The notes beneath the pieces were generated by a model. That model saw nothing but the letters and a program-made list of their open reading frames with translations, ran no database searches and had not been told where the DNA came from. A stretch of DNA of 64,000 bases. Origin: Pomacea canaliculata. Lineage: Eukaryota; Mollusca; Gastropoda; Architaenioglossa; Ampullariidae. The stretch is from NCBI RefSeq assembly GCF_003073045.1, contig NC_037601.1, positions 22,232,150 to 22,296,149 on the forward strand, in the 5' to 3' direction. Both the position numbers and the translations under genes were made by a program. This document shows positions 35,901-46,923 of the stretch, in pieces; within the stretch, counting starts at the first letter, position 1, and the number at the start of each line of letters is the position of its first letter.

Positions 35901-38900
35901 GAGCAGTACACGTTCCTCATCCGCATGTATGAAGAATGGGAGGTGAGAAACTTCTGACATGTTTTCTATTTTTAAATTTTTGTTGTTTTTTTTTTGTTTT
36001 GTTTTTTTTATCTACAGTTTCTGTCCTAACCCTAAAAAATCATTTACAGTCAAATATTAGCTTTGACAATGTTAATGTTTGTGTCACCACTAGTCTTGTT
36101 TGTCTCATTGTAGTACTTTGGACAATAGCAGTTAGATAGCTGCCTTGATTATTGTGCCACAGCTGGTTTATACAATATAACCAAAGATGATATATAAAAT
36201 CTTTGGTATAACTTGGTCAGTACTTGTTTATTTAATTCACTCATGTGTCTGTGCAGTCTTCACGGAACCTGTTACAGTTGCCAAACTTTGCATTTTCTGT
36301 TCCACTGGCCATGTTTCATCTTGCTGGGGAAAATGAGAACTATGTCCAGAAGGCTGATGAGATGGTGTGTCATTGACTCTCACACACATATATGTTCTCT
36401 TATTTACTCATATTTATATATAGAAATGGATCACTGTCTCATTCTATGACGAAAACTTATTTTTATGCTTTTTCTAAGCTTGCAAGGAACAGTCCAGTCC
36501 AAACAGTAAATTTTCTGTCCTGAATTCTTTAAATTTCATTACCCATTGAAAATTAATAATATGCAAAATAAAGTGAAAACACTTCCAAAAAAATGTTTGA
36601 ATTTCAATGTATAATGTGAATTCTCTGCTAATGTGTTTTGTCCCCATCCTTTTAATAGCTGGCAGATGCTTTGCTTATGTTCCCGGGCCTTTTGATGCCT
36701 CTGCTGAATAAATGTGGCATTTGCCCAGACAAAGAAGTGTCAAATCATTCTTTCTTTGGTGCCAGCTCTCAGTCCAGGTAAATAAGTCAGGATTTTCATT
36801 GCATAGAGGTACTTTGTTCCGGATTTTTATGTACTACACACATAACTGTTTAATTGATAGGTTAGTGCGCCTTCTGTCATTGGCATTGACAATGCCAGAC
36901 GGCATTCATAACATCAATTTGAAACCCGCTAAAACAATCTGAGTGCAGTAAGGTGATGAATATGAAGGGAGATTTTACAATCTTTCTTAAATTTAGGAGA
37001 TGTCATTTCCAAAAATATCAGTTTCTTGAATGGATAATTGATGAATCTGCAATTCACGTGGACTCTCTAAACAATAATACTATGATAAATGGTTGCATGA
37101 AAATGAATTGTTTGAATCGTAATATGCACTTATCTTTACTCCATATTCTTGTCTAAATCATTTATTTCAGTTTTTGTTTTGTAAAGCTCTGTAAATTTCA
37201 CTTTTGAAGAAGCTGATCTACTTGTTTCCTTTGCAGTCAAAGTCCAGCATTACTGCAACTTGTGACTCTTTATGTCAACCGTTGTCATGCTTGTTGGAAA
37301 GAACCAGAAGTTCTTTTTTGGCTTGAAAAGGTGGTGAAGTCAACACTACAGCGGGTTGATGCTGGCGATCCTCGTGTACAGAATTTTGCAGAAAAGTAGG
37401 GTTTCATTTTAGTGCGTACTATTTGTATGTTCATTTTTTAACAAGCATGCCAATCAACATACTATATTTGGGATGTGAAAAAATATTTGATTAGTGATGT
37501 TTGTTTTTCAGGAGGAAAATGCGATACCAAGGGACCCCTAGAAATATTTATCGACATTTTATAATCTCAGAGATAAAGGATGCCACTGCTACGTTGCCTC
37601 CTGTTAGTACCCATTTTTTTCCAGAGTATTAGTATTTCATAATTACAAAATATATACTTGCATTAAATATAAATCTCTTGGCATTGAGTGTGACCTTCCA
37701 CGACGAAATGAATCTTAGTCGCACGGAAACAGTTTTGTGCTAGAGGCCCAGAAAGGTGATAGGGGTCAGTTTTGTGCGGTTTGACTTTTCTTTAAAAATG
37801 GATTCCTTGGTTATTAAACTGTCAGGAAAATACACTGCTATGTTAAAATAAAAGTTAGAAATTGACTTAATATACGTTTTAATTGAGGTACCCTACTGCG
37901 ATCCGTTCCGATTTCAGACAAAATTCAAACGCTGTTTCGATACTGTTTCCCTGTCATAACTCCATCGTGTTATACCTTGCCAGAAAGCCCAGATTCTGTA
38001 TGTTTAATTTCTTTAAAGAACGATTCAAATATTAACCGATGAAAAGATTTGTCTGCAAAAGTTTAGGAGTAAACAAACCTGGTCGGCCATCTTGACGCTA
38101 ATCTTTGAAACTGCTTTTCTCAAAATGGCCGCCACCGTACTTTCACACTTCAAAAGTTTATAACTCAATGTTAGGACTAGAACAACAACTTTTGTATCAA
38201 CAGAAAGTTCAGAACCCATACTTTTTAAAAATATGCAATTCGGCAAATCTCAAATTTCCGACTTAAGACTCATTTCGTCGTGGAGGGTCACATATAGTGT
38301 AATATTTTATTTTTATAAACAGTAAATATGGGTTTGGGTTGGGTTTTTTTTTAAATGGAAGGTTTCACTAGCATTTGTATGTTAGTACTTTTTATGTGTT
38401 GCTGTGTGATTATTTTACATTGTGGTGCATGTGGTTTTGAATAAACCTAACAGAAATACCTTTTTAAGATGTTTATTTGGTAAATATAATGGTCCATGTG
38501 CTTGCAGGAACTAGTAAATACACCTGTGCTAACTTATGATCCACTTCCTCCCCAAGATGCAGTTGTTTCATACACAAGACCTCAAAGGTAAAGTTACGCT
38601 GTATAAGAGACTGATTAAAGGTGACTTATTTTTAAAGCATACATTGTACATTGTGGTACACAGTTGCTTCTATAGATTCTGAAGCTGACTTTTTATTTTA
38701 TGAAGTACTTTTCTTATGTTTTAGGCCAAGAGCAGCAGAACAGAATGTCAATCCTCTCAGTCTTTTTGTCAGATCATTGTTGCCAAACTTTGGTTTGCAG
38801 GTCAGCTTCTTTTTTTTAATATGTTTAACTGATTTTTTTTAATAGTATTTCATGAAAGCTGGGTCAATGGGAACAGTTCAGCTCACCCCTCACTATGTGC

Positions 38901-39972
38901 CTATGAATGTAGGTGTGCATGAGTGTGTGCATGCATTTAAAGAATGAAATATCTTTGAAGATATTTTGGATGCATCCCAGCCAGACAACTACACTTTTGG
39001 TCTGATGACCATATCCTCACTATTCCTGTCACCAGAACAACAACATATGGTCACAGGATTTTTAACTATGCATCAAAAATAATGAGCTCTTTCCTCTTCC
39101 ATACTGCTACCTACCTATTGAATCTTTTAAATCATTGAAAACACACCTCTTCCTTGAGCATTACTCTTAACAGCAGTCCACACAATGCTTGCACTTTATC
39201 AACCCCTTTTCCCCTTTTCTGTTCATTGCTACTTCAATACTTCTCCTCTACTAAATCATGACACTCTAGTTCTTGTTACCCAATTCCTCTTTGCGTTTTT
39301 ATATATTGTCTTTTATTAGTCTGTTGGTGCTGTTGTTCATCCTTCTGTTCCTTTGTATGTTGTCCATGTCTCGTTCTTGTCTCAGTTGCTAAGAGCATGC
39401 TCCTTACAAACATGAATATGAGCTATACAAATTGCACATTTATTATTATTATTAAGTACCTTCATGTTAAGATGATTTATAATGGGTGTAAACTAATGTC
39501 ACAGAAGTGAGAAAAAAACATATTCCAAAAGTATTCATTTTTTAATAGATTTGTATCGAGAAAAAATTCATAACCACATTAAGAATTCTTGGTGTAAATG
39601 TCACTATTATTATTGTTTAGAATCTTTTAAAAACCATCATCTTTCAATGTGTATTGTCAAAACAAAGAAAGTTACAGGCATAACCCCATTAATGAAAATT
39701 ACTGTTTATCACCACTATTCTTTTAATTGCAGGAAGCAGAACTAGATACTGCAGTAGCAGGAATAGGGGTTGGTGGGTTAGGTGAGGCAGAGGACCCCGA
39801 CTACCAGGAACACAATGAGCTGCGACGTGGTGTTGGTGCATTGATGAATGCTATGCGGGACCTGCTGAACAATATCCGTCTTGCACCACCCCCTGTAGAG
39901 AACGGACAAATAGGTCAAGAGGAGGAAGAAGAGGAGAGGGACGGTGAGGCTGACGATGAAGAGTGGAACTGA
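23935..39972 (+). CDS. TCF25: TCF25 (NULP1 / Rqc1 orthologue), complete, 17 exons
   Basis: Exons: 23935-24087, 25454-25624, 26095-26234, 26949-27014, 27485-27570, 28053-28204, 28422-28521, 34125-34218, 35506-35598, 35837-35942, 36257-36364, 36659-36777, 37237-37395, 37512-37602, 38508-38587, 38725-38800, 39733-39972. All introns are GT-AG and every junction keeps phase, giving 677 residues; human TCF25 is 676. The start [10 protein letters not shown] matches the family N-terminus. A Lys-rich run occupies residues 84-96. The Tcf25 domain follows, with [64 protein letters not shown] and [15 protein letters not shown]. The C-terminus is acidic and ends EEWN. Family knowledge: TCF25/Rqc1 is part of the ribosome quality control complex with Listerin, NEMF and p97, which marks stalled nascent chains for degradation. 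Introns 1, 7, 14 and 16 carry mobile DNA, but the coding sequence is unbroken. Confidence 0.95.
25040..25235 (+). repeat. tRNA-derived SINE in TCF25 intron 1, with target duplication
   Basis: CTCACTAGGAG at 25029-25039 and 25236-25246 flanks the element, an 11-bp target duplication. The head TGGCGCAACGGTTAGCGC gives the A box. The body matches the copy at 19830-20082 through GCGTAAAACACCAATTTCCC. The head also holds a short internal duplication (GTTAGCGC twice, separated by TG) that the other copy lacks. The 3' end is a C run instead of the A-rich tail. Confidence 0.9.
26808..26887 (+). repeat. 42-bp tandem duplication in TCF25 intron 3
   Basis: ACAATGTCATTGCTGCAGAC at 26808 and ACAATGTTAGTGCTGCAGAC at 26850 begin two units that both continue AAGGAGA. 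The duplicated block is intronic and free of coding signal. Confidence 0.75.
29288..29468 (-). repeat. 3' LTR of the gypsy-type element
   Basis: 181 bp. On the plus strand it begins TGTTGTG and ends GTCACA, so it has TG...CA termini on both strands. It is identical to the copy at 33692-33872. Confidence 0.95.
29469..29482 (-). other. Polypurine tract of the gypsy-type element
   Basis: Read on the minus strand, AAAGAAAGGGAGA directly abuts the 3' LTR. This is the expected place and composition for the plus-strand primer of reverse transcription. Confidence 0.85.
29579..31990 (-). pseudogene. pol: pol, main open part: RT C-terminal half, RNase H, integrase
   Basis: A 763-codon open frame runs from an internal Met at 31870 to the stop at 29579. 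The same frame stays open upstream to about 31990. Near its start is the RT catalytic motif [10 protein letters not shown]; the DD pair is present, but the usual Tyr of YxDD is Asp. RNase H follows with [24 protein letters not shown] and ETDHKPL. Integrase then shows an H-x3-H (LHIGH) and C-x2-C (CTIC) zinc site, and the DDE residues in GMDIF, SDNGPQF and NGEAERA. No chromodomain was seen after integrase. The N-terminal part of pol lies in other frames (next entry). Confidence 0.9.
31990..32731 (-). pseudogene. pol: pol, N-terminal part: protease and RT palm start, frame-broken
   Basis: The aspartic protease motif KLDTGAD is in the frame 32540-32731. A second frame, 32156-32479, holds a protease tail and the RT approach, with [19 protein letters not shown] third, 31957-32175, holds [16 protein letters not shown] and [11 protein letters not shown]. 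Each frame carries the next expected block of one gypsy polyprotein, so they are one gene cut by small shifts near 32628, 32515, 32158, 32133 and 32025. Several breaks fall in or beside short homopolymers. The breaks may be real mutations or base-calling errors. Confidence 0.85.
32722..33569 (-). pseudogene. gag: gag: capsid-like region and two CCHC zinc knuckles, frame-broken near the N-terminus
   Basis: The main frame (33483 to 32722, 253 codons) has capsid-type helices followed by two zinc knuckles, [14 protein letters not shown] and [14 protein letters not shown]. Together they are the nucleocapsid signature of retroelement gag. A second frame starts at an ATG at 33569, encodes the family-like N-terminal ~40 residues with NWKKF, and stops shortly after crossing into the main frame. 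A single-base shift near 33480-33500 therefore separates the N-terminus from the rest. The main frame ends just as the protease frame begins, so there is also a frame change at the gag/pol junction near 32750. That one could be natural. Confidence 0.85.
33678..33691 (-). other. Primer-binding site, tRNA-Leu type
   Basis: Minus-strand TGGTGTCAGAAGTG follows the 5' LTR directly. It is complementary to the 3' end of a tRNA-Leu (CACTTCTGACA plus CCA) over 14 bases. This is the expected minus-strand primer site. Confidence 0.85.
33692..33872 (-). repeat. 5' LTR of the gypsy-type element
   Basis: 181 bp, identical to the 3' LTR at 29288-29468. LTR identity implies insertion recent enough that no difference has arisen or survived. 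Confidence 0.95.
37689..38292. mobile_element. MITE-like element in TCF25 intron 14
   Basis: The left end reads TGTGACCTTCCACGACGAAA. The right end, reverse-complemented, reads TGTGACCCTCCACGACGAAA, and the inverted match continues about 14 bases further with a few changes. The element is 604 bp. It has no open frame for a transposase, so it would be non-autonomous. I saw no convincing target duplication, and the superfamily is not assigned. Confidence 0.8.
39080..39456 (+). mobile_element. 3' end of a LINE, type B, in TCF25 intron 16
   Basis: The frame [20 protein letters not shown], then THLFLEHYS and a stop at 39168-39170, is a decayed reverse-transcriptase C-terminus. The untranslated tail contains TGCTAAGAGCATGCTCCTTA and ends in a TTA-rich run near 39440-39454. 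A related copy lies in the opposite orientation at 62250-62615 (FNIRHLPTTESFKWALK and HKHYS), also in an intron. Confidence 0.7.
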
Positions 39973-40649
39973 AGTCATTTGTACCTTGCACTGCAGGAGA
40001 GAAGAGAGTCAAGTCACTGAAGGAAATCCACCTTCTATTACCAACTTGCTTTCTCTTCATGCATTGTGCTTACTTGGTTCTGCATGCATGAATGTGCTTT
40101 GTCACGTGAATGCATGCCTTGGTGGGTGAGTGGGTGGTTGCATGCATGGACGGGTGGGTGAAGGGGTGTGTTTGGGGAGGGGAGCAAGAAAGGTCACCAG
40201 TCTAGTATGCTAGTTCAGTCAACTTTCCTGAGTACTGCAACATGCCTACTACATATTCAGCAGATTGGATGACAGATCTACATTTTGACTAACCCTCTGT
40301 CTTGGTAGTTTTTTCTGCCAAAGCTATGCAGAGCTCTGAATTTGATCTTTGTAAACACTAAAAATCAGTATAATAATTATTATGAAGCGGAGACATTGTT
40401 TTTGATCATTGAATTTGTATGAGGTAAATAACCTTTAATGGAGCCCTACTTGCTGAACGCCTCTTGTGAAAGTCACATGGTACATAAAGCTCGTGCCTAC
40501 AACCCCCCCACCCCCAACTTTCTATGTTTTGTTTTGGTGATCTGCTGGTTATGGTAATGCATTCTAAGTGTAAGGTGATAACAGTTTGGCAGCTGCAACA
40601 CTTTCTAGATCTTCTGATCTTGTTAAGTACTACATTCTGTTACATTCTT

Positions 40650-40655
40650 AATAAA
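40650..40655 (+). terminator. TCF25: TCF25 polyadenylation signal
   Basis: AATAAA lies 678 bp after the TCF25 stop codon, in an A+T-rich context (TTAATAAATAAAAAATAC). The 3' untranslated region would be about 0.7 kb. Later weaker signals exist downstream, so alternative ends are possible. Confidence 0.6.
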
Positions 40656-40679
40656 TAAAAAATACATCTTTAACCAAGA

Positions 40680-42044
40680 CCATTTTAATATTTAGAATAA
40701 TGTTTATCAGCAACTTTTTTGTTTGTTTTTTTGAGTCTTTGGGAATTAGATTGTGAGGAAGAATTAAATGGGTTTTTTTTTTCATTTGCTGTATCGTCAT
40801 TTTGTTTGGGGTTTTATGGGAGATAAATGTCTACCATAAAAATTTAGAAGCACTATGCAAATAGAAAAGAAGCAAATTGTTTTACAGAAGCTAAGCAGCT
40901 TGATTGTGCATATTTTCAAAAGTTTCTAATTTGCTTGTAATTATTGCAGTGCTGTGTATATTCAGCCTGTATAGTATAAGTGGCAATGGCAAAAGCTTAT
41001 CAGATGTGCTGTAGCTGTAATACAATTGCAGACATAAGATTTCTAACAATGTACTACTAATTTATGTGCAAAGAAAAATCCTACTTTTAAAATGTAAACT
41101 AGTCTGTTGCTAATAAATTATCACGGATTAGGAGAGTCCCATTATTATTTTGCATGTATATTGCATGTTCAGTTCACTAGGAACTCTGCAAGTATATTAA
41201 AGTGTACATTTTGTGGTGTGTCTGAGTGGTAGTTCATAATATTTGGTGATAAAAATTAAAAGAATTACAGAATTATTGAACCTGCAAAAAGGGGCATTTT
41301 TATCACTGGCATTGACATTCAGCTATTTCTGTTAAGTTTTCTGTCTGGAAAGATTACCCATCTGAATACAATGACATTCTCTAGTCTTTAGAATTCAAGC
41401 TAAGAACAGTGGAAGTGGTTCATCAGGGCGATGCACGGTTCAATGCACCCGTACAAAAGCTAAGTTTTGATATGGCAAAAATATTTTATACGAAAACCAC
41501 CAGCACTCCTCATGACATTCATTCGAAACCTCCGAGTACAGTGAGACTGAAGAACTGACACAATGGACAGATATTTGACAGTACTTCACAGATGAGGTTT
41601 AACCGGAGTACAGACTGCAGAATTCACAGCGAAAAACTTTTTAAGAGATAGGATCAGGATCATGCAAAATATTTCTTAAAGAGATGGGACTTTGAAGATT
41701 TGAAGGCTTCAAACCTAGACACAATTTAACAATAGGAAGAAAATTTCAAACTGGGGCCTGAGAAGGAAAAGAAGACTCTGCTGAACAGCTCCCATCTGTG
41801 CCTCGCATGAGCGAAGGCAACACAAGCAGGCCGACTGGAGTGGTATAGCATCAGCAGCTCATATACTCTGAGGTAAAAGCCATAAAGACAATGGTACCAC
41901 AGTATAAGCTCAGACTGGAAGTCGGTGAAACTTGTGAAAAAGGGGTGTAGCATGGTATGCTTTTCACCTACAGAGGACAATATGAGCGGTATTATTCTGA
42001 GCCCTTAGAAATTTTCAGTATAGGTAGGGAGTGACTGGGTAGGT
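40680..42044. other. Intergenic DNA downstream of TCF25
   Basis: No coding signal was recognised on either strand. The sequence is A+T-rich and holds no repeat that I could match elsewhere in the window. Confidence 0.6.
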
Positions 42045-42198
42045 GGTAAACTGGTGTTTTACTCCAAGCCAGTAACTAAGGTGACATCATGGCAAAGCAG
42101 CCAGCCCTGTAAAAAGCTGTCACATGTAGAGAAAGAAATGAGATCTGAACCCAGGACAGCTAATCCTCGCTGTATTTGTGACAGGCGTGTCACCAGAC
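42045..42198 (-). repeat. tRNA-derived SINE, minus strand
   Basis: Read on the minus strand: a head with GTGACACGCCTGTCAC, AATACAG and a good B box (GGGTTCAGATC), then TTTACAGGGCTGGCTGC, then GAGTAAAACACCAGTTT. The order and spacing match the copies at 19830 and 25040. The A-box end is shortened. Confidence 0.8.
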
Positions 42199-43345
42199 AG
42201 CCAATGCCACTTAGAATTATTAAGTCGAGGCTCTTGCGCAGGATTTCCTCAAAGAGTTTATCTAAGGATCTCCCTGACCTGGCACTCAGCAAAAAGCATA
42301 GATTACATGAAAGGCGTTGTGGATAAAACATTTTAAAAATCTAGCTATCTCATCAAAATAAATTATTGAAACATGAGAAAGGTCTGGACACATGTCAGGC
42401 AGGACTTTGGTATAAACAATCAACAGTACCTCACTGACAGTGTACAGAGCTCGAGTACACGTTGGACTGAAGAACAGTACCATACTAAGTTCAGGTTTGT
42501 CTTTAAATGTATTTGTTATTTATGTACAGGCTAATGTAGATTTTTTTTTTTTTTCGTAGGAGGTGGTGATGGTGGGGGGTAACCACACATTGAGCATGAA
42601 TCTGTATCTCCTGGATGGCTCGCAGACGATTTCTTTTGAATTCACTCCTAAAATGTGGATATTGACAGAACAGCTTCCGGTTAAGGGACAGTAACAACAA
42701 TAGTCAGGAGGTGGCTTAGGCTGTTGCGTGGAAGGATGCCACTGTGCAAGTGTCAAATGTTTTGGTGTAAGATCTTTTTCGCGTCCGCGGGCAGGTATAT
42801 CGAAAGAGCAAGACAAGGGGCGAGCGACTCTCATTCATGCTATATAGGCCGTTCAGACAAAAGTTTCAATCCATTGAGACCCAAGATTTCTTCAAGGCAG
42901 TTTGAAGAAGAATGCATAAAAAATTATAAAATCTAATTATTGTTGGCTCACTTATTGTCCTCCTATACTCTTCTCCTCCTCCTCTTCCCTGCACATGCAT
43001 TTAGTTCGCGACTAAGGCTTAGAAAATTGTCATTTTCACATAACCGAAGATATGGCCAAACAAAAACAAAGTAAGTATTACGATCACTCTGCGGATGGAC
43101 CACTGACGTATATTTAGTTCGTGGAAGGACTGTCAATAGCTCGCCGAGACTAGCAGCAGAGAACTTGGTAAGAGGCCGAGCGTTGGTCCTAACCTAGCCA
43201 TAAGGAAAGGAAAATAGTTTATTCTAGTTTTAGCCGCATACCATTTTGTTTTTCTAACTGTTTATGCAGAGATGTAGACGAGGTACCATTTTGCATTGTT
43301 GGAGGGCAATGCATCAAGACCTTATAACTAGTTTCGTAATGTTTA
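42199..43345. other. Intergenic DNA upstream of the first NIPSNAP gene
   Basis: No gene was recognised. It contains a poly-T run near 42541-42554 and copy 2 of a dispersed repeat at 43137-43190. Confidence 0.55.
43137..43190 (+). repeat. Dispersed ~52-bp repeat, copy 2
   Basis: It shares GCTCGCC, AGACTA, CAGC, AAGAGGC and AGCGTTGGTC, in the same order and spacing, with 12064-12117. It sits about 200 bp upstream of the presumed promoter of the first NIPSNAP gene. Confidence 0.5.
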
Positions 43346-43355
43346 CACCGGAAGT
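43346..43355 (-). promoter_or_regulatory. ETS-type site upstream of the first NIPSNAP gene
   Basis: CACCGGAAGT is the reverse form of ACTTCCGG and lies about 180 bp upstream of the proposed start codon. This matches the position of the ETS sites before TCF25 and CCDC113. Inferred from motif and place. Confidence 0.4.
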
Positions 43356-43530
43356 AGTCGAAACCTTCAAAAGGGGACTGTATGCAGGGAACCAATGATC
43401 GAGTTACTGAGAGTTGTTTCTCTTTAAAGCATACAGGGGAAAGTTACTCTCACTTGTAGGTGATTGATCAAAGAGCTCACCTTTGAGTACAGAATACAGC
43501 TGCTGTTTACAAACTTACAACATACGCTCC

Positions 43531-46380
43531 ATGGCATTTGTTCGAAACCTACGACTTGTCTCCCGCTTGTCGTCAATGAGGCAGTCAGCCGTGTGGGACT
43601 AAGTTTAACACTTAGACTCGCACTTAGAATACAAGCATAAACATTCATTGTCATGTCCTGCATGCTTTCTTAATCGATGTGTTAGGAATCTGGTCAATGT
43701 TCAGTCTATGAGCTTGTGTCACCACTAAACACTGTAAAGTACACCACTGTCTACCTGTACGCACTCACCTGTTTAATCTGTTTGCCAGGGTGCGCGTTTA
43801 ATAATAATAAATGCAAAAAAGTTTGATTTTATAATTGGGAATATTCTTTTATTTCATAAAGGAACAGCCCAGTAGCATTCACACACTGTGTTTTTGGATG
43901 ATATTATTAGGACACCTAGCTATTGTATTTCTACCCACAATAAAAAAAGCTTATACATATGTTTATTTACTTCACTGCTGCCCATGTTTTTTGTTTTCAG
44001 CATGGACATGCCATGTCTACTAAGGGAACAGTTGTTGAATTGCGTATCTATGAGCTGAAACCAGAATATTTTAAGCCTTTCTTAGAACTAATAGAAAAAC
44101 ACTGGCACATTCGATGTGCAGATTCCAAAAGCCTGGGATTCTGGATCTCTGATCTAGGTGGCATCAATGAGGTCATCCACATGTGGCAGTATGGTAAGAA
44201 ATGACTTTACAAACTACTCATTTCCAGATTCAAGGGAGGCTTTTCTTGAACATACTGATTTATTTACCACTATGAACTAAACGTTTTCTTGTGGGTCAGA
44301 TACGAGTCATATAGCAAGATCAAGATGGCAGAGAGAACCGACATGATAATTCAGGAAGCAATAACAAGTGCAAAAAATAGTTAATATTCAGAAAAAAAAC
44401 TCCATTCCTTATCTACTGTTAAGCTTTATGAACAAAATTGTAAGTTGCTCTGTTAATAAAAAGAGAAGGAACTTATTTTCCCAAAACTTTATATTTAGTG
44501 CATTATACATTGAGATATTCTGAAAACACTTTAGGACACTTCATAGGAACTGACCAAGAACATTTTATAGTGAAATGAAGACAAACTGGAAAAAACAGTA
44601 TCAACATGATTCATGTTTGCGTTATTATTCTCTTCACTTAGAGGTTTTAGATAAGTGTTTCATCTTCTCACATTTCAAAACATCATAGAAATAAAAGGTG
44701 AAGGTAGTACCATTACCTTTTGGTCATTGTGCACTTATCTTGGGGGTTACCTTTTATTTGAGGGTGGTGACCTTTTCTTCTTGCAGAAAAATCAAATTCA
44801 CTTCTTACTTTTATAGTCATTCACCTTCTTTATCCATAGCCGTACTCTGTAAGAGTGAAAGCACAAATGTTTTATAAGAGTATACTGTTATACCCATTAA
44901 GAAAATCTCTTTTGTATTTTAGGGCATATAACCATAAAATCTTTGGGTTTTTAGTTTCAGTGTGTAACTACTAAACTTTGTTTAAGTAGTCATGGTCGAA
45001 TGTGCTTTACAAATTTTATTATTACTATTTTTATGTGTAGCAATGATTTTCTGTTTCAATGATTTGTCCAGATAGTCTTATTGATCGAGCACTCAAACGC
45101 AAGAAGTTATTGGAGAATAAAGAGTGGCAAAAAGGTTTCCTTCCCAAGTTCTTCCCTATGTGCTCCAAGATGACCAATGCTCTACTGTCTGTCACTGAAG
45201 GATCCAAACTTACCACTGACTTTACACAATCATCTCCAGGTAAAACCATTCAGTCTTGCAAAATTTTATAAATATTTAATGAGTAAATCCTGATAAGCAG
45301 GAAAATTAAGAAAAGAATGATTGAAAATGGATTTATTGTTTAGAGAGAGAGAGATGACGTGACTGGGGGAGTGAGAACTAAGATATAACAAGAAGAGAAC
45401 TAGCTGAAAGAAGAGAGGAATGGAAAGTCTCTTATACCAAGGTAGATGAATAGGAGAAGCTTTGGTGATTTTTTTTCACTGATACAGGCAAATATTTGCT
45501 CAAACTATTTGTGGGCAGCGGTGTATGAGCTACAGATATGTGAAGGACAATATCCACAAGAAAAGGTTTATTCTAGTGAGTTTCTGGTTGGAAGATTCAC
45601 TGGTGTGTATGGACCAATCAATACAGGTATCCTTTCTTTTATTTTACCCTGCATGTACATTCCAAGCACCACTTTACTATTAATCCAATTTGTTAACATT
45701 AAAAATTATCATGCCACATTTGAAAGAAACTTAATGAATTATAAGTGCAGAAAACACCCTTTGGTTTTCTTGAAGAATTTAATCCGCAAGTTATAATTTT
45801 TGGTGATGTGGAGGAAGTTTAATAAAGCTTAAACTTCTTGGATACAAATTTCTGTGGACAAAAGCTTAAAGAAGATCTAGTGCCCATAATTGTCAAGAAA
45901 TAAAATTCCTCGTTCTCATTGATAAACAAAGTATAAAAGAAAGTAAATAAACGTGCATTTTTGTTCTTGTTTATAAATAACAAAAAAGAACAGTAAAAAT
46001 AAGTAAGTGATTTAATGTTTTACTGTTGTCATTTTTCTTATTTTTACTTCTAATGCATTTCAGAATACCTACTTTTTCGTTACATTGATGGCAACACTGC
46101 ATTTAATCATGCTTTACAAAGAAATCAAGGTAAAAAAAAAAACCTGATACTTTTGGATTTGTAAACAAAAAACAAGTTGCATCTATTTTCATTTGCCATC
46201 AGAATGTACTTTAAACATAATAATCTCACATTATCCTATGGAATAATGTTACACAACTGTTAAGATGTCATCCAAATGATTAGTATCTCTTTAAATTTTG
46301 TCTCATTCAATTTCTTAGGGAAAAGCATCAAAGGATATTCCAGATTTATGATCCCCAGTGCATGGTCTCCAATGAAATAA
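43531..46380 (+). CDS. NIPSNAP3: NIPSNAP-family protein, NIPSNAP3-like, copy 1
   Basis: Exons: 43531-43590 (less certain), 44001-44193, 45072-45239, 45519-45626, 46064-46129, 46319-46380; joined in phase they give 218 residues. Exon 1 encodes MAFVRNLRLVSRLSSMRQSA, which is Arg-rich with no acidic residue and typical of a mitochondrial targeting peptide. Its donor (GTGTGG) is weak but in the required phase 0. The first dimeric alpha/beta-barrel (NIPSNAP) domain has VVELRIYELKPEYFKPFLEL, LGFWISDLGGINEVIHMW and KEWQKGFLPKF. The second domain starts at AVYELQ and ends FMIPSAWSPMK, the family's usual C-terminus. That domain is about 26 residues shorter than in vertebrate NIPSNAP3, whose full length is about 247. 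NIPSNAPs are mitochondrial proteins; NIPSNAP1/2 act in mitophagy signalling, and the role of NIPSNAP3 is less clear. AATAAA follows at 46924. Confidence 0.85.
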
Positions 46381-46923
46381 TGACTGACCTACATATCCTT
46401 GTGTTGCGGCCCCGTGCTTCTCGAGGAGTAACAAGGAATAAACTAAACTACATATTCTTGGGTGGTGGGGAGTTGAAAGGTTTTGTTTGTGAGAAGATTA
46501 AGCAGTTGTAGTAACCTGTGATAGAAATATAAACAGTTTAATGCATTACACTAATGCCCTGGTGGTCTAGTTTTAATGGGACTCATCTAGTGATAAGTTT
46601 TGTAAGCTTATAAAATTTCATCATGCAGGGCAGGTAATTAAAATGTAATGGAAGCATCAAAAGTAAAGAAATAAGCATGCAAAGCTAAGATCTATACTGG
46701 TACTAAAAAGTATCTTAAAGTTCTCTTTTACTTTTGTGTTGGCTTATATACAAAGAGTTTGTAATATATTTTTGTATAAATCCTTACTGCCAGTCTATAT
46801 TGCTTTCTGTGGAAATCTGTTTATATAATCCTATGTCAAAATGAATGTTGGTAGGGATTGCCTTTTTTTGTTGTTGTTAGATTCATTTTATAACTGCTTG
46901 TAATCTAGAACAGTTTTAATGAA

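Noticed and set aside
43051..43071. ATGGCCAAACAAAAACAAA followed by GTAAGT, as a possible first exon of NIPSNAP copy 1
   Set aside because: The donor phase does not fit the phase-0 entry at 44001, and the peptide is not a targeting sequence. The exon at 43531 fits better.
45446..45518. Upstream extension of NIPSNAP copy 1 exon 4 through GATACAG
   Set aside because: That acceptor puts the exon out of phase with 45239. The AG at 45517-45518 keeps phase and gives the same 108-bp length as the matching exon of copy 2.
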